A DNA stretch of 64,000 nt from Bacillus thermozeamaize (GTDB lineage: Bacteria > Bacillota > Bacilli > ZCTH02-B2). The stretch lies in assembly GCA_002159075.1 (NCBI GenBank), contig LZRT01000010.1, forward strand, positions 1 to 64,000. The letters are read 5' to 3'. The first letter of the stretch is position 1, and the number at the start of each line of letters is the position of its first letter. Under the pieces are notes generated by a model. It saw nothing but the letters and a program-made list of their open reading frames with translations, did no database searches and was not told the origin of the DNA. Below, piece by piece: positions 25,748-35,447 of this stretch. A program made the translations under genes and the position numbers.

Positions 25748-26743
25748 ATGATCAAGACACGCTTTACAGAATTGGTCGGCATCGAATATCCGATCATGCT
25801 GGGAGGAATGTTTCAGGTAGGACGGGCGGAACTGGCGGCGGCGGTCTCGGAAGCAGGAGGACTGGGAACAATCACCTCCGTCACCCAAGGCGAACCGGAA
25901 AACCTGCGCCGCGAAATCCGGCGGGTAAAATCACTGACCAAAAAACCTTTTGCCGTCAACCTCAGTCTCTTTCCCAGCAGCCGGCCGATCCCCAATGAAG
26001 CCTATATCGAAGTTCTGCTGGAAGAAGGAGTCCGGATCGTCGAAACCAGCGGCCGCAGCCCTGAACCCATCATGAAACCGCTTAAAGATGGCGGTTGTAT
26101 TGTGATCCACAAGGTTCCGGGGGTCAAATACGCGCGTACGGCAGAGCGGGTCGGTGTCGATGCGGTCAGCGTGGTCGGCTTTGAAACGGGCGGGCACCCG
26201 GGCATGGAAGATATCGGCGCGGTCGTCCTCATTCCGCGGACGGTCCAGTCCGTCAAGATTCCGGTGCTCGCCGGCGGCGGTTTTGCCACGGGTCAAGGTG
26301 TGGCGGCGGCACTGGCATTAGGCGCGGAAGGCGTGGTGATGGGCACCCGCTTCATGGCCGTCAAGGAATCCATCGTCCACGAAAAGGTGAAGCAGTGGAT
26401 GATCGAGGCAGATGAAACACAAACCACCATCATACAGAAAAATATCAAATCGCCCTCGCGCGTGGCGCTCAACGAAGTCAGCCGCAAGGTGATGGAACTG
26501 GAACAGGAAGGCAAAGGCCTGGAGGAACTCCTCCCCTACATCACCGGACAACGGAGCAAGGCGGTGTACTTTGATGGGGATATTGACGGCGGCGTCTGGT
26601 CCTGCGGACAATCGGTCGGCCTGATTCAAGACGTTCCCACCGCCAAAGAACTGATGGAACGGATTATCAAGGAAGCGGAAGAAACCGTCCGCCGACTGGG
26701 TGAAGTGTTCAACCTGGCACGTCAATTCGCCCAGGAAGGATAA
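25748..26743 (+). CDS. Nitronate monooxygenase / 2-nitropropane dioxygenase family flavoprotein
   Basis: 331 residues from ATG 25748; the upstream open frame to 25634 is low-complexity Lys/Asn. The TIM-barrel FMN family is shown by YPIMLGGMFQVGRAELAAAVSEAGGLG, by GFETGGHPG with its catalytic-region histidine, and by the phosphate-binding GGGFATGQGVAAALALGAEGVVMGT. Members oxidise alkyl nitronates or act as FabK-type enoyl-ACP reductases. Absence of FabK neighbours and presence of FabI favour the nitronate monooxygenase-like class. It is monocistronic, ended by a strong terminator. Confidence 0.9.
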   Translation: MIKTRFTELVGIEYPIMLGGMFQVGRAELAAAVSEAGGLGTITSVTQGEPENLRREIRRVKSLTKKPFAVNLSLFPSSRPIPNEAYIEVLLEEGVRIVETSGRSPEPIMKPLKDGGCIVIHKVPGVKYARTAERVGVDAVSVVGFETGGHPGMEDIGAVVLIPRTVQSVKIPVLAGGGFATGQGVAAALALGAEGVVMGTRFMAVKESIVHEKVKQWMIEADETQTTIIQKNIKSPSRVALNEVSRKVMELEQEGKGLEELLPYITGQRSKAVYFDGDIDGGVWSCGQSVGLIQDVPTAKELMERIIKEAEETVRRLGEVFNLARQFAQEG

Positions 26744-26795
26744 TAGCCAGACGTAATCATCACGCAATCACGCGATAAAAGCCACGCAATAAAGC

Positions 26796-26845
26796 AAAAA
26801 GCTGCTCGCAAGGCGTTTGCCGCCTTGCAAAAGCAGCTTTTTTTA
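26796..26845. terminator. Bidirectional terminator between the 25.7 kb gene and tyrS
   Basis: An AAAAAGCTGCT...AGCAGCTTTTTTT stem contains an inner GCAAGGCG/CGCCTTGC stem. It has a T-tract on the plus strand and an A-tract that serves as T-tract on the minus strand, so it can serve both convergent genes. Confidence 0.93.
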
Positions 26846-26901
26846 TGTTTTATCGCCTTTCCCATGGCATTTCTCATGGCATTTGCCGAGATCAGCACGC
26901 T

Positions 26902-28152
26902 TCAGTCCAGCTTTACCCGGGCAAACTTGCGTTTCCCGACCTGCACGATCATGCCGTCACGGACGACAACCTGGCGATTCACATCATCCACCCTTTCACC
27001 GTCAATCCGAACCCCGCCCTGTTGAATCATCCGGCGAGCTTCCGCATTGGAGGGCACCAGGTTCAAGGCCGTCAGCAATTGGACAATCCAGATGCTTCCA
27101 TCTCGTGCGATTTCCCGGGAAATGGAAACATCCGGAATTTCATCCGGCAAAGCACCTTGTTGAAACACGGTGACAAAATGACGCTCAGCCTCATCTGCCG
27201 CCGCATCACCGTGATACATACGAACAAGCGTTCTCGCCAAGCGCATCTTGGCATCGCGGGGATGAAGCCGCCCGTTTTCCAGCTGCGTTCGAATCTGCGC
27301 CACTTCTTCCAGGGGGAGGTCGGTCAACAGCTCGTAATATTTCGGCATCAACTCATCGGGCACCGACATGGTTTTTCCGTACATCTCCTGCGGCGCATCA
27401 TTCACACCGATGTAGTTGCCAAGGCTTTTGCTCATCTTCTGTACGCCATCCAGCCCCTCGATGAGCGGCATCATCACCGCCACCTGGGGCTCCTGTCCGT
27501 ATTCGCGCTGCAACATGCGGCCCATCAACAGATTGAACTTCTGATCGGTTCCTCCCAGCTCCACATCGGCCTTCAAAGCGACTGAATCATACCCTTGCAT
27601 CAACGGATAGAAAAACTCATGGACGCTGATCGGCTGCTCCATCTGCATTCGCTTGGCAAAATCTTCCCTCTCCAGCATCCGGGCCACCGTAATTTTTGCC
27701 GCCAGCTCAATCACTTGCGCGAAGGTGAGAGGGGCCAGCCACTGGCTGTTGTAATGCAAAACCGCTTTGGACGTATCCAGCACCTTGGCAAACTGCTCCA
27801 CATAGGTTCGCGCATTTCGCTTGACATCCTCTTCCGTCAGCTGTTTGCGCGTCTCCGATTTTCCCGTCGGATCGCCGATGCGCCCCGTAAAGTCGCCGAT
27901 CACAAGGTGAACTTCGTGCCCCAGTTCCTGAAACTGGCGCAACTTATGTAAAACAACGGTATGCCCCAGATGAATATCCGGCGCAGAAGGGTCCAGGCCC
28001 AACTTGACGCGCAGCGGTTGGCCTGTCCTGATGCTGCGGGCCAGTTTCCGCCACAACTCCTCCTCCGGCACGATCTCGGCCACGCCGCGCCGCAAAAGGG
28101 CATACTGCCGCTCAACCTCCTGCTTTTCTGCGGGGCTCAGTTCAAATTCCAT
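26902..28152 (-). CDS. tyrS: Tyrosyl-tRNA synthetase, TyrZ-like (type 2)
   Basis: 416 residues. The HIGH-type motif is [13 protein letters not shown] and the second signature is KMSKSLGN, which places it in the TyrZ-like class rather than the TyrS class with a KFGKS-type signature. The C-terminal S4 RNA-binding domain ([20 protein letters not shown]) is complete. ATG 28152 is chosen from family N-termini ([16 protein letters not shown]); the frame is open to 28179. It aminoacylates tRNA-Tyr. No T-box was seen in the short upstream region, which instead holds a terminator for spoVAE. Confidence 0.96.
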   Translation of the reverse strand: MEFELSPAEKQEVERQYALLRRGVAEIVPEEELWRKLARSIRTGQPLRVKLGLDPSAPDIHLGHTVVLHKLRQFQELGHEVHLVIGDFTGRIGDPTGKSETRKQLTEEDVKRNARTYVEQFAKVLDTSKAVLHYNSQWLAPLTFAQVIELAAKITVARMLEREDFAKRMQMEQPISVHEFFYPLMQGYDSVALKADVELGGTDQKFNLLMGRMLQREYGQEPQVAVMMPLIEGLDGVQKMSKSLGNYIGVNDAPQEMYGKTMSVPDELMPKYYELLTDLPLEEVAQIRTQLENGRLHPRDAKMRLARTLVRMYHGDAAADEAERHFVTVFQQGALPDEIPDVSISREIARDGSIWIVQLLTALNLVPSNAEARRMIQQGGVRIDGERVDDVNRQVVVRDGMIVQVGKRKFARVKLD

Positions 28153-28189
28153 CGCGTCATCCGTCCTTTCTTTCTCCACTCACGACGCT

Positions 28190-28223
28190 AAAAGAAGAAA
28201 GCCCATCCCCGGCGGAACGGGCT
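28190..28223 (-). terminator. Terminator of the spoVA operon
   Basis: Minus-strand GAGCCC pairs with GGGCTT around a GC-rich inner segment, followed by TCTTCTTTT. It lies about 75 bases after spoVAE and before tyrS. Confidence 0.65.
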
Positions 28224-28297
28224 CCCAGTGCTATTCCCACTTTACCAGTAGTGGATTGGCTGCGTCAATACATCTCTTGTCATGAGATTCATCCGGC

Positions 28298-28648
28298 TCA
28301 TCCCTTCGAACGGAAGATCAACGCCATCAAAAAGCCAAAAATGATGGCGGCCGAAATCCCTGCGCTGGTCACTTCAAAAATCCCGGTCAGCACGCCCACC
28401 AGGCCGCTCCGTTCGGCCTCCGCCATGGCGCCGTGAACCAGCGAATTCCCGAAGCTGGTAATCGGTACCGTGGCTCCCGCTCCGGCAAAATCAATCAAGG
28501 GTTCATATAACTCCAGCCCTCCCAGAATCGCGCCGGCGACCACCAGCGCACTGGTGGTATGCGCAGGAGTCAGCTTGAGCACATCAAACATCAACTGGCC
28601 TATGACACAGATAAGACCCCCGACGACAAAAGCCCAGAAATAAATCAA
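28298..28648 (-). CDS. spoVAE: Stage V sporulation protein AE (SpoVAEb)
   Basis: 116 residues, a small hydrophobic protein with about three to four membrane segments (YFWAFVVGGLICVIGQLMFD at the start; SAGISAAIIFGFLMALIF at the end). The conserved ATVPITSFGNSLVHGAM segment is present. It works with SpoVAC and SpoVAD in the spore inner membrane to move dipicolinic acid during sporulation and germination. The start is TTG 28648, overlapping the spoVAD stop, which implies translational coupling. It is the last gene of the operon. Confidence 0.93.
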   Translation of the reverse strand: MIYFWAFVVGGLICVIGQLMFDVLKLTPAHTTSALVVAGAILGGLELYEPLIDFAGAGATVPITSFGNSLVHGAMAEAERSGLVGVLTGIFEVTSAGISAAIIFGFLMALIFRSKG

Positions 28649-29655
28649 CCCTCATTCACCCTTTCCACCGCAACAGCATGCGCAATACAAGGAATGCTCT
28701 CCTTTTGCTGAAAGGAAATCGGGGAAAGGAGGGCCCCCGTCGCCACCATCAGCACGCGGTTGAGATTTCCCCGTTCCATCTCCCGCAAAATATGTCCGTA
28801 AAAAACAGTCGCGGAACAGGCGGCGCCGCTTGCTCCTGCAAACACTTGCTGGTCCTCACGGTAGATCATCAGGCCGCAATCGGCAAAACGGTCCTGCGGT
28901 ATGGCCATGCCATGTTCCGAGAGCAAATCGATACAGATCCGATGGCCGACACGGGCCAGGTCCCCCGTCAGGATGAGATCATAATAATCGGCGTCCAGCT
29001 GCAAATCACGCAAGTGGGTCTCAATCGTGTCCACTGCTGCCGGTGCCATCGCCGCGCCCATATTGAACGGATCCTGAATTCCCATGTCCACTACCCGGCC
29101 GATGGTCGCTGCGGTGATCCGGGGCCCTTTTCCTTCTTTGACCACCACTCCTGCTCCCGCCCCGGTGACGGTCCACTGCGCGGTGTCAGGCTTTTGCGCA
29201 CCGTATTCTGTGGGATAGCGATACTGCCGCTCCGAGGCGGCATTGTGACTGGCCGCTCCGGTCAGCACCCGTTCCGCCTTCCCCGCATCCACGATCAAGG
29301 CGGCCAGCGCCAACCCTTCCATAGACGTGGAACAGGCGCCAAACAGCCCGAGGTAAGGCGCGGCCAACGTCCGGGCAGTAAAATTGGAGGTGATGATCTG
29401 GTTCATCAAATCGCCGGCCAAAAAAACCTGGATATCCTCTTTTTTCATCCCGGCCTTGGCAATGGCTTTTTCACAAGCTTGTTCCAACAATTTTCGCTCC
29501 GCCTTTTCGAAACTGTCCTGGCCAAGCCAGAAATCCTCGTGCAACACATCGAAATCTCGGGCGAGCGGTCCCCGTGCCTCCATGGGCCCCCCGACTGCCG
29601 CGGAGGCAAGGATCGCCGGCTTGCCGGGAAAAAGCCATGTTCGGCCCTTCCTCAT
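28645..29655 (-). CDS. spoVAD: Stage V sporulation protein AD
   Basis: 336 residues of the thiolase/KAS-like fold characteristic of SpoVAD. It starts MRKGRTWLFPGKPAILASAA and includes FGACSTSMEGLALAALIVD around the fold's former active-site region and PFNMGAAMAPAAVDTIE. SpoVAD binds dipicolinic acid and sits peripherally on the spore inner membrane. ATG 29655 overlaps the spoVAC stop as ATGA; the longer frame to 29688 lies inside spoVAC. It is central to a 2Duf-type spoVA operon. Confidence 0.96.
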   Translation of the reverse strand: MRKGRTWLFPGKPAILASAAVGGPMEARGPLARDFDVLHEDFWLGQDSFEKAERKLLEQACEKAIAKAGMKKEDIQVFLAGDLMNQIITSNFTARTLAAPYLGLFGACSTSMEGLALAALIVDAGKAERVLTGAASHNAASERQYRYPTEYGAQKPDTAQWTVTGAGAGVVVKEGKGPRITAATIGRVVDMGIQDPFNMGAAMAPAAVDTIETHLRDLQLDADYYDLILTGDLARVGHRICIDLLSEHGMAIPQDRFADCGLMIYREDQQVFAGASGAACSATVFYGHILREMERGNLNRVLMVATGALLSPISFQQKESIPCIAHAVAVERVNEG

Positions 29656-30143
29656 CCGCCCGCACCCCCAACCACCCATGTCAGCCAAATCGTCTTCAGC
29701 ATCGCGACGACAAAGGCGGAAAAGACACCAAAGACAATCACCGAGCCGGCCAGTTTGAACATGTTGCCGCCGACCCCCAGGACAAACCCCTCCGTCCGAT
29801 AGTCAATCGCGGCCGAGGCAATGGTGTTGGCAAACCCGGTCACCGGAATGGCAGAACCGGCCCCTGACCATTGGCCAAGCCGGTCATATACTCCCAACCC
29901 CGTCAATAATGCAGAGAGAAAGATCAAGGTGGCCACGGTCGGATCGCCGGCCGTCCTTTCCGTGAAGTTGAAAAAGGTCATATAAAAGGTGGAGATCCCC
30001 TGACCGATCAAAGAAATGGTGCCACCGACAACAAACGCTTTGACACAGTTGAGGAAAACCGGCCGGTGAGGTTCTCTCCCCTTCGCAAAAACGTGATATT
30101 TTTGCTGGGTAGGAGTCATTTTTTTCTTTTTCTTGTGGGACAT
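29652..30143 (-). CDS. spoVAC: Stage V sporulation protein AC
   Basis: 163 residues. A Lys-rich start (MSHKKKKKMTPTQQ) is followed by four to five membrane helices with the conserved ISLIGQGISTFY and GSAIPVTGFANTIASAAIDY. SpoVAC forms a channel linked to dipicolinic acid release and responds to membrane tension in B. subtilis. ATG 30143 has GGGAGGATGAGCC upstream. It lies 14 bases after the 2Duf gene and overlaps spoVAD by four bases. Confidence 0.96.
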   Translation of the reverse strand: MSHKKKKKMTPTQQKYHVFAKGREPHRPVFLNCVKAFVVGGTISLIGQGISTFYMTFFNFTERTAGDPTVATLIFLSALLTGLGVYDRLGQWSGAGSAIPVTGFANTIASAAIDYRTEGFVLGVGGNMFKLAGSVIVFGVFSAFVVAMLKTIWLTWVVGGAGG

Positions 30144-30157
30144 GGCTCATCCTCCCT

Positions 30158-31012
30158 TCAACGAAGCAATGGTTCCAATTCCTGGCGGACTTGCCTCATT
30201 TTATCGGAACACTCTTGAAACATCGCCTGAACGGCCGGATCCTTTACCTCCAGAGAATAGCTCCGCAAATCGGCTTCTGCCTGTTCAAGCTGCGCCTCCA
30301 GCAATTGTCGCGTTGAAGGCGGTGGCACCTGCAAGGCATCGTCAAACAGGTCCACGTACAAGTCGCCATGTGAATCCACCTGTCCGATCAACACGTTTTC
30401 AGCGGAAATCCCTTTTTTTTCCAGTTCATTGAGAAGCCAGCCCCGGTTCAATCCCAAATTCCGCAATCCTTCATCGAGAATGTTTCCATCAAGAATCACG
30501 GTCTGCGGCGCGTCCTCAGGGGCGGCCACGCGTCCAAAATCAGCCGGGGTCAGGGGCTTTTGATCCGACTTCAGCAGCACATTGACCTCCCCGTCCGACT
30601 CGATCACGGCAAAATCCACATCCGCCACCTGAAAAATTTGTTTGCTCCTGAGCTGGCGCAAGAAATCTTCCGGGTTCATCCGCGCCTCCCAGAGGTTGTC
30701 TTCCAATACCTTCCCATGCTGAATGGCGACAATTTCCCGCCCCTCCAGCAAATCCCGCACGGCCTTGCTCTTGAGCATCATATAGTTGACAAGCACAGCC
30801 AGGCCCGTCCACATGGCAAGTGCCAAGAGCCCCTCCCTGAGCGGAATCAGGTTGACCGCCAAACCAGCGACAAAAAAAGCGAATATCATCATCCAAACGC
30901 GTTCCCAGCCTGTTCTTGCCGCCAGCCAGCGGCGGCCCACCAGGCGGCTGATGAGTATGACGGCAAAGAACAGAAGAAAAGTTTTGATGAGTACGGCTGC
31001 ATACTCTGGCAC
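30158..31012 (-). CDS. 2Duf-type spore membrane protein (DUF421 + C-terminal DUF1657-like)
   Basis: 284 residues. Three N-terminal membrane helices (FLLFFAVILISRLVGRRW onward) lead into a YetF-like DUF421 soluble domain (about 90-225). The last ~50 residues (LEAQLEQAEADLRSYSLEV then KDPAVQAMF) resemble the separate DUF1657 protein encoded just upstream. DUF421 plus DUF1657 in one chain is the architecture of 2Duf, a protein of spoVA2mob operons that raises wet-heat resistance of spores. The start is GTG 31012 with GAGGAAG upstream. The domain match was made by eye. Confidence 0.82.
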   Translation of the reverse strand: MPEYAAVLIKTFLLFFAVILISRLVGRRWLAARTGWERVWMMIFAFFVAGLAVNLIPLREGLLALAMWTGLAVLVNYMMLKSKAVRDLLEGREIVAIQHGKVLEDNLWEARMNPEDFLRQLRSKQIFQVADVDFAVIESDGEVNVLLKSDQKPLTPADFGRVAAPEDAPQTVILDGNILDEGLRNLGLNRGWLLNELEKKGISAENVLIGQVDSHGDLYVDLFDDALQVPPPSTRQLLEAQLEQAEADLRSYSLEVKDPAVQAMFQECSDKMRQVRQELEPLLR

Positions 31013-31059
31013 GATCGTCTTCCTCTCTGCTTCAATCTTATCCTTATCTCATCCTTGTC

Positions 31060-31266
31060 CTAATATCCCTTATACTGCGGTTCCTCTCTCTCCAATGTCT
31101 GAACCCGTTTTTCCAGCTGATCAATCACCTCTTCCACGCGCGGAATTTGTCTGGACCAGATTTCCTTGGCTTCGGGATGCTGGGTGGTCTCCGCGTAGGC
31201 GCGAATCGTCGCCTCAATCCCTTTGAGCAGGACAGCCGTCTTTTTGACCTGGGTTCCGACAGTCAT
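31060..31266 (-). CDS. DUF1657 small spore-associated protein
   Basis: 68 residues starting MTVGTQVKKTAVLLKGIEAT, the standard DUF1657 opening, and ending EEPQYKGY. It is predicted all-helical. ATG 31266 has AGGAGG nine bases upstream. It is the first gene of the spoVA-type operon, 48 bases before 2Duf. DUF1657 proteins are repeatedly found in spoVA2mob-like operons; their biochemical role is not known. Confidence 0.88.
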   Translation of the reverse strand: MTVGTQVKKTAVLLKGIEATIRAYAETTQHPEAKEIWSRQIPRVEEVIDQLEKRVQTLEREEPQYKGY

Positions 31267-31290
31267 TTTTGCATGCCTCCTGATCAGATG

Positions 31291-31314
31291 TTCCTTGCTT
31301 CTTTCCTTGCTTCT
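31291..31314 (+). repeat. Perfect tandem repeat, 2 x TTCCTTGCTTCT
   Basis: Two exact 12-base copies abut at 31291-31302 and 31303-31314, in the leader of the spoVA-type operon. On the transcribed strand this gives two AGAAGCAAGGAA copies. Confidence 0.85.
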
Positions 31315-31506
31315 CTCGTGAATAAATCCCCATGAAATGGGAAGCATTTCCTCATGTAAACCGAAACATGTTACAACCGATACAAGACGCCTCGAACGGA
31401 TCCGTTCCTTACTTAAACAGGTCAATATGCGAGAAGCATTGATTCTTTCTTAAGTATGTCTCAGAATCAGCCAAGATATATCCCTGTCTGCAGAGGAGGA
31501 ATGACG

Positions 31507-31956
31507 ATGCCCATGCGCCTGCTGGTTTGCTTGCTGTCAGCTTTCATATTGGTCAGCGCCTGTTCTCCCCAGCCCAATCAAAAACCGCAAGGTGGATCAG
31601 AAGACAAAAAGTGTCAGGAGGTGCCCGTGCGGCACTTTGATCAAGAACAACAGGCCATTCAGCTGGCCCGCAAGACGAAAGGCGTGGATGATGCGGTGGC
31701 CGTCCAAATCGACGATCAACTGAATGTGGCGTTAAAGGTCAGCAATTTTAACCGCCTGCGCCTGAAATCCATCCGAAAGGAAACATTTGAGAGGCTTGAA
31801 AAGCAATTTCCAGAAGCCGAGCTTCATGTCACGACGGATAACAAGTTGTATAAGGAACTGCAAGAAATGAATCAGAAAGCATGGACAAACGACAAGAAAA
31901 AAGCGTGTGAGGAAAAGAAAAAGTTGAAGCAAATCGAGGAAATGATGAAAGGATAA
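31507..31956 (+). CDS. YhcN/YlaJ-family sporulation lipoprotein
   Basis: 149 residues from ATG 31507, with AGGAGG at seven bases; a second ATG lies at 31501. A lipoprotein signal ends at lipobox VSAC (Cys about residue 18). The body contains the YhcN/YlaJ domain with [20 protein letters not shown], and a Lys-rich coiled C-terminus ([18 protein letters not shown]). Family members are attached to the forespore or inner spore membrane. It is divergent from the DUF1657-2Duf-spoVA operon; in spoVA2mob operons a YhcN/YlaJ protein is part of the operon itself. Confidence 0.88.
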   Translation: MPMRLLVCLLSAFILVSACSPQPNQKPQGGSEDKKCQEVPVRHFDQEQQAIQLARKTKGVDDAVAVQIDDQLNVALKVSNFNRLRLKSIRKETFERLEKQFPEAELHVTTDNKLYKELQEMNQKAWTNDKKKACEEKKKLKQIEEMMKG

Positions 31957-32060
31957 GCAATGGAGAGCATGGCCTGCAGCAATCCTGCCAGACGAGCAAA
32001 AACAAGATATGGTATGATAAGCGGAAGATTGTCCCTGATGAAAAAAGGGAGGGGAGAGCC

Positions 32061-33127
32061 ATGAAACCATCCATCTACGGAATCACCTTCGAACAACTGT
32101 CGGATTGGCTGAGGGAACGTGGACAGAAAACGTTTCGGACCAAACAAGTCTGGGATTGGCTGTATAAGCATCGGTCCATGACTGGCCGGAGATGAAAAAT
32201 GTCAATCGTGAATGCTTGCAAATATTGCAGGAGCACTTTTGCATGCAATCCATGAGCGAACAACTGAATCAACGGGCAGCCGACGGAACGATTAAGTTTC
32301 TGTTCAAATTGGCGGACAGCCATCTGATCGAAACGGTTTTGATGAGACACCGGTATGGTTTGTCTGTCTGTGTGACCACGCAGGTGGGGTGCAATATCGG
32401 CTGTTCGTTTTGTGCCAGTGGCTTGCTGTCCAAAAACCGCGATCTGTCAAGCGGAGAGATGGTTGAGCAAGTGGTGAAGGTTCAACAGTACCTTGACCGC
32501 CATGAACCGGGGCAACGGGTCAGTCATCTTGTGGTGATGGGGATCGGAGAGCCTTTTGACAATTATGACAATTTAATGCAGTTCCTGCGCATCGTCAACG
32601 CACCGCAGGGTCTGGCTATCGGGGCCAGGCACATCACCGTGTCCACCAGCGGGATCGTTCCCAAAATCTATGCCTTCGCCGACGCCAATTTGCAAGTCAA
32701 TTTGGCGGTATCGCTGCACGCGCCCAATGACAAACTGCGCACGGAAATCATGAAAATCAACAAGGCCTATCCCTTAAAAGAATTGATGGAAGCTTGCCGG
32801 TATTATTTGGCCAAAACCAACCGCCGCATCACATTTGAGTACATCTTGCTGAAGGATGTCAATGATCATCCAGAAGAGGCGCTCCAGCTGGCCGAACTGG
32901 TTCGCCCGATGCGCCATCTGGTCTATGTGAACCTCATTCCCTATAATCCTGTAAACGAATTCCAGCAATACCAGCGCAGTTCTCCCCAAGCCATTCAGAC
33001 ATTTTATGAAACGCTCAAGAAAAAAGGCATCAACTGCGGCATCCGCCGGGAGCACGGCACCGATATTGATGCGGCATGCGGGCAATTGCGCAGCAAACAC
33101 CTCACGAACAAAGCGTCTGTTCGTTAA
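32061..33127 (+). pseudogene. RlmN/Cfr-family 23S rRNA methyltransferase, frameshifted
   Basis: Two frames make one radical-SAM methyltransferase of about 355 residues. The first (ATG 32061, GGGAGGGG upstream) covers [17 protein letters not shown] to LYKHRS and then stops near 32195. The second resumes at [15 protein letters not shown] and carries the 4Fe-4S motif [21 protein letters not shown] and [17 protein letters not shown]. The length of 1067 bases is one short of a multiple of three, so a single deleted base near 32178-32182 explains the break. The family methylates A2503 of 23S rRNA (C2 for RlmN, C8 for Cfr). Which of the two applies cannot be decided by eye. A restart at ATG 32192 would lack the N-terminal RNA-binding region. 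Confidence 0.87.
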
Positions 33128-33170
33128 AAACGGGGAAAGCCTCTCCCGTCTTTATGGGCGGAGAGGCTTC
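33126..33170 (-). terminator. Terminator between the rlmN-like gene and copA
   Basis: AAGCCTCTCC/GGAGAGGCTT stem with loop around 33147-33159. On the minus strand it is followed by TCCCCGTTTTT, placing it just after copA; the plus-strand side lacks a T-run. Confidence 0.75.
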
Positions 33171-33179
33171 ACTTCTATC

Positions 33180-35447
33180 CTATGCTGCCTGATGCGTCCG
33201 GATAAGTGGTTTGCTTTTTACTTTAGGTCTCCAGCGGTTCAGAAGAAGGGCATTGGTGACGACGGAAACGGAACTGAAGGCCATGGCCGCGCCGGCCAGA
33301 ATCGGGTTCAACAAGCCGACTGCAGCCACCGGAATCAACAAAATGTTGTAACCGAACGCCCAACCAAGATTTTGCTTGATCTTGCGCATGGTGGCTTGAG
33401 AGAGCTGAATGCAGGCCACGAGGGACAACAGGTCACCGCGCATCAGCGTGATATCCGCCGCCTCCATCGCCACATCTGTTCCGGTACCGATGGCAATCCC
33501 CACATCAGCCGTTGCCAGGGCGGGAGCATCATTGATTCCGTCACCTACCATGGCTACCCGTTTTCCTTGCTGCTGCAGCTTTTTCACCCAGGCCGCCTTT
33601 TCTTCCGGCAGAACTTCCGCAAACACCTGATCGATCCCCACTTGGGCGGCGATCGCCTCGGCTGTCCGGCGGTTGTCACCAGTCAGCATGTACACTTCTA
33701 TCCCCATTTGATGCAGCTCGGCAACAGCCTGCGCCGATGTTTCCTTAACGGTATCGGCTACGGCCAGATAACCCAATAATCTGCCGCGTTTGGCGGCCAA
33801 CATCACCGTCTTCCCCTGCCCTTCCAGCGCATCGATGGCCGGCAGATAGGGTTCGAGGTTGACGGCTTGCATCGCGATCCATGTTTTGTTCCCCACAAAA
33901 AGCGTCTCATCGCCCACCCTGGCACGAATGCCGTGGCCCGGCACCGCCTCAAACTGACTGACTTCTTGCAGCTTCAGCCCGCGCTGGCGGGCACCCCGGA
34001 CGATGGCCTGAGCCAGGGGATGCTCGGAAGCCTGTTCGGCACTGGCCACCATTTGCAACAACTGCTCCTTACGGAGATTGCCCAGCGCCACCACATCAGT
34101 CAGTTCCGGTTCTCCCTTGGTGATCGTCCCGGTCTTGTCCAGGATCACCGCGTTTACATCCTGCAACGCCTGCAGGTGTTCCGCGCCTTTGATCAACACC
34201 CCGTTTTCAGCGCCTTTCCCGGTTCCGACCATGATCGCGGTCGGCGTGGCCAGGCCGAGCGCGCAAGGACAAGCAATCACCAGCACGGCCACAGCATGGA
34301 TGAGCGCCGGGGTAAACCCTGCAAACCACCATGTCAACAGGAAGGTAACAAGGGCGAGACTGACCACAATCGGGACAAAGATCCCGGAAATCCGGTCCGC
34401 CAAATCCTGGATGGGCGCTTTTGACCCTTGCGCCTCTTCCACCATCCGGATGATCTGGGAGAGAACCGTATCCTTGCCCACTTTCGTCGCCCGCATCCGG
34501 ATGGCGCCGTGTTTGTTCAGCGTGGCACCCACGACCCTGTCGCCGGGACTTTTGGACACGGGCAGGCTTTCCCCAGTCAGCATGGACTCATCCACCGTCG
34601 TCTGTCCTTCCACCACCACACCGTCCACCGGGATCTTTTCGCCTGACTTGACAAGCAACTGGTCGCCCACCTGCACCTCCTCAACAGGCACATCCACCAC
34701 CTGGCCGTCGCGAATCACGTGTGCCATCTTGGCCTGAAGACCCATCAACTTCTTCATCGCCTCTGAGGTGCGTCCCTTGGCGCGCGATTCCATGAACTTC
34801 CCGAGCAGGATTAACGTGATGATGATCACACTGGCCTCAAAATAAAATCCTTCATGCGCCCCCATGAAAAAGAGCACACTGCTGTAACTGTAAGCCGCCA
34901 GCGTCCCCATCGCCACCAGCACGTCCATGTTGGCGCTGCCTCCCCGCAGCGCATGGTAGGCGCCGCGAATAAACCGCCAGCCAATCGTGAATTGGACGAC
35001 GGAAGCAAGGACAAACTGCAACCATGGCGGCATCATCCATGGCAAACCGGTCAGATCCCCCACCATCTGAACGAGAAAGGGGAGGGAAACCAATGCGCCA
35101 AGGAGAAAAGCGGTCAATTGCCGGCGTTCCCGACGCTGCCGCGCTTCTTTTTTCGCCACTTCGTCGACCGCAACCGATTCCCTGGCTTGGTAACCGGCTT
35201 TTTCCACGGCAGCGATCAACGCATCCACCCCAATCATGCCAGATACGTATCGCACGGTGGCTTTCTCGCTGGCCAGGTTGACATTGGCCTGAACCACACC
35301 CTCCACCTTGTTCAACGCCCGTTCCACCCTGTTGGCACAGGCTGCACATGTCATTCCGGTAATCTCCAATATCGCTTTGCGATGTGACGGGTTCTGCCGG
35401 TTTTGCCGGTTTTGTCCGGAGGCTTCCCTTGTCAAATCGGCTGACAT
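33180..35447 (-). CDS. copA: Copper-exporting P1B-type ATPase CopA
   Basis: 755 residues. A single N-terminal heavy-metal domain with [15 protein letters not shown] (residues ~31-45) precedes eight membrane segments. The metal-transport motif [10 protein letters not shown], the phosphorylation site [13 protein letters not shown] and GDGINDAP are all present. It exports Cu(I) from the cytoplasm. B. subtilis CopA has two heavy-metal domains, so this one has one fewer. It is divergent from copZ rather than in a copZA operon, with a 364-base gap between them. Confidence 0.97.
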   Translation of the reverse strand: MSADLTREASGQNRQNRQNPSHRKAILEITGMTCAACANRVERALNKVEGVVQANVNLASEKATVRYVSGMIGVDALIAAVEKAGYQARESVAVDEVAKKEARQRRERRQLTAFLLGALVSLPFLVQMVGDLTGLPWMMPPWLQFVLASVVQFTIGWRFIRGAYHALRGGSANMDVLVAMGTLAAYSYSSVLFFMGAHEGFYFEASVIIITLILLGKFMESRAKGRTSEAMKKLMGLQAKMAHVIRDGQVVDVPVEEVQVGDQLLVKSGEKIPVDGVVVEGQTTVDESMLTGESLPVSKSPGDRVVGATLNKHGAIRMRATKVGKDTVLSQIIRMVEEAQGSKAPIQDLADRISGIFVPIVVSLALVTFLLTWWFAGFTPALIHAVAVLVIACPCALGLATPTAIMVGTGKGAENGVLIKGAEHLQALQDVNAVILDKTGTITKGEPELTDVVALGNLRKEQLLQMVASAEQASEHPLAQAIVRGARQRGLKLQEVSQFEAVPGHGIRARVGDETLFVGNKTWIAMQAVNLEPYLPAIDALEGQGKTVMLAAKRGRLLGYLAVADTVKETSAQAVAELHQMGIEVYMLTGDNRRTAEAIAAQVGIDQVFAEVLPEEKAAWVKKLQQQGKRVAMVGDGINDAPALATADVGIAIGTGTDVAMEAADITLMRGDLLSLVACIQLSQATMRKIKQNLGWAFGYNILLIPVAAVGLLNPILAGAAMAFSSVSVVTNALLLNRWRPKVKSKPLIRTHQAA

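Noticed and set aside
28153-28297. T-box riboswitch upstream of tyrS
   Set aside because: The AGGGTGGNACCGCG motif is absent; the hairpin there with a T-rich tail suits termination of spoVAE.
31267-31506. SigG promoter of the spoVA-type operon
   Set aside because: No convincing -35/-10 pair for SigG could be assigned by eye on either strand, although sporulation control is expected.
26902-33127. Transposon borders around the spoVA-type operon
   Set aside because: No transposase, resolvase or terminal inverted repeats could be found near it.
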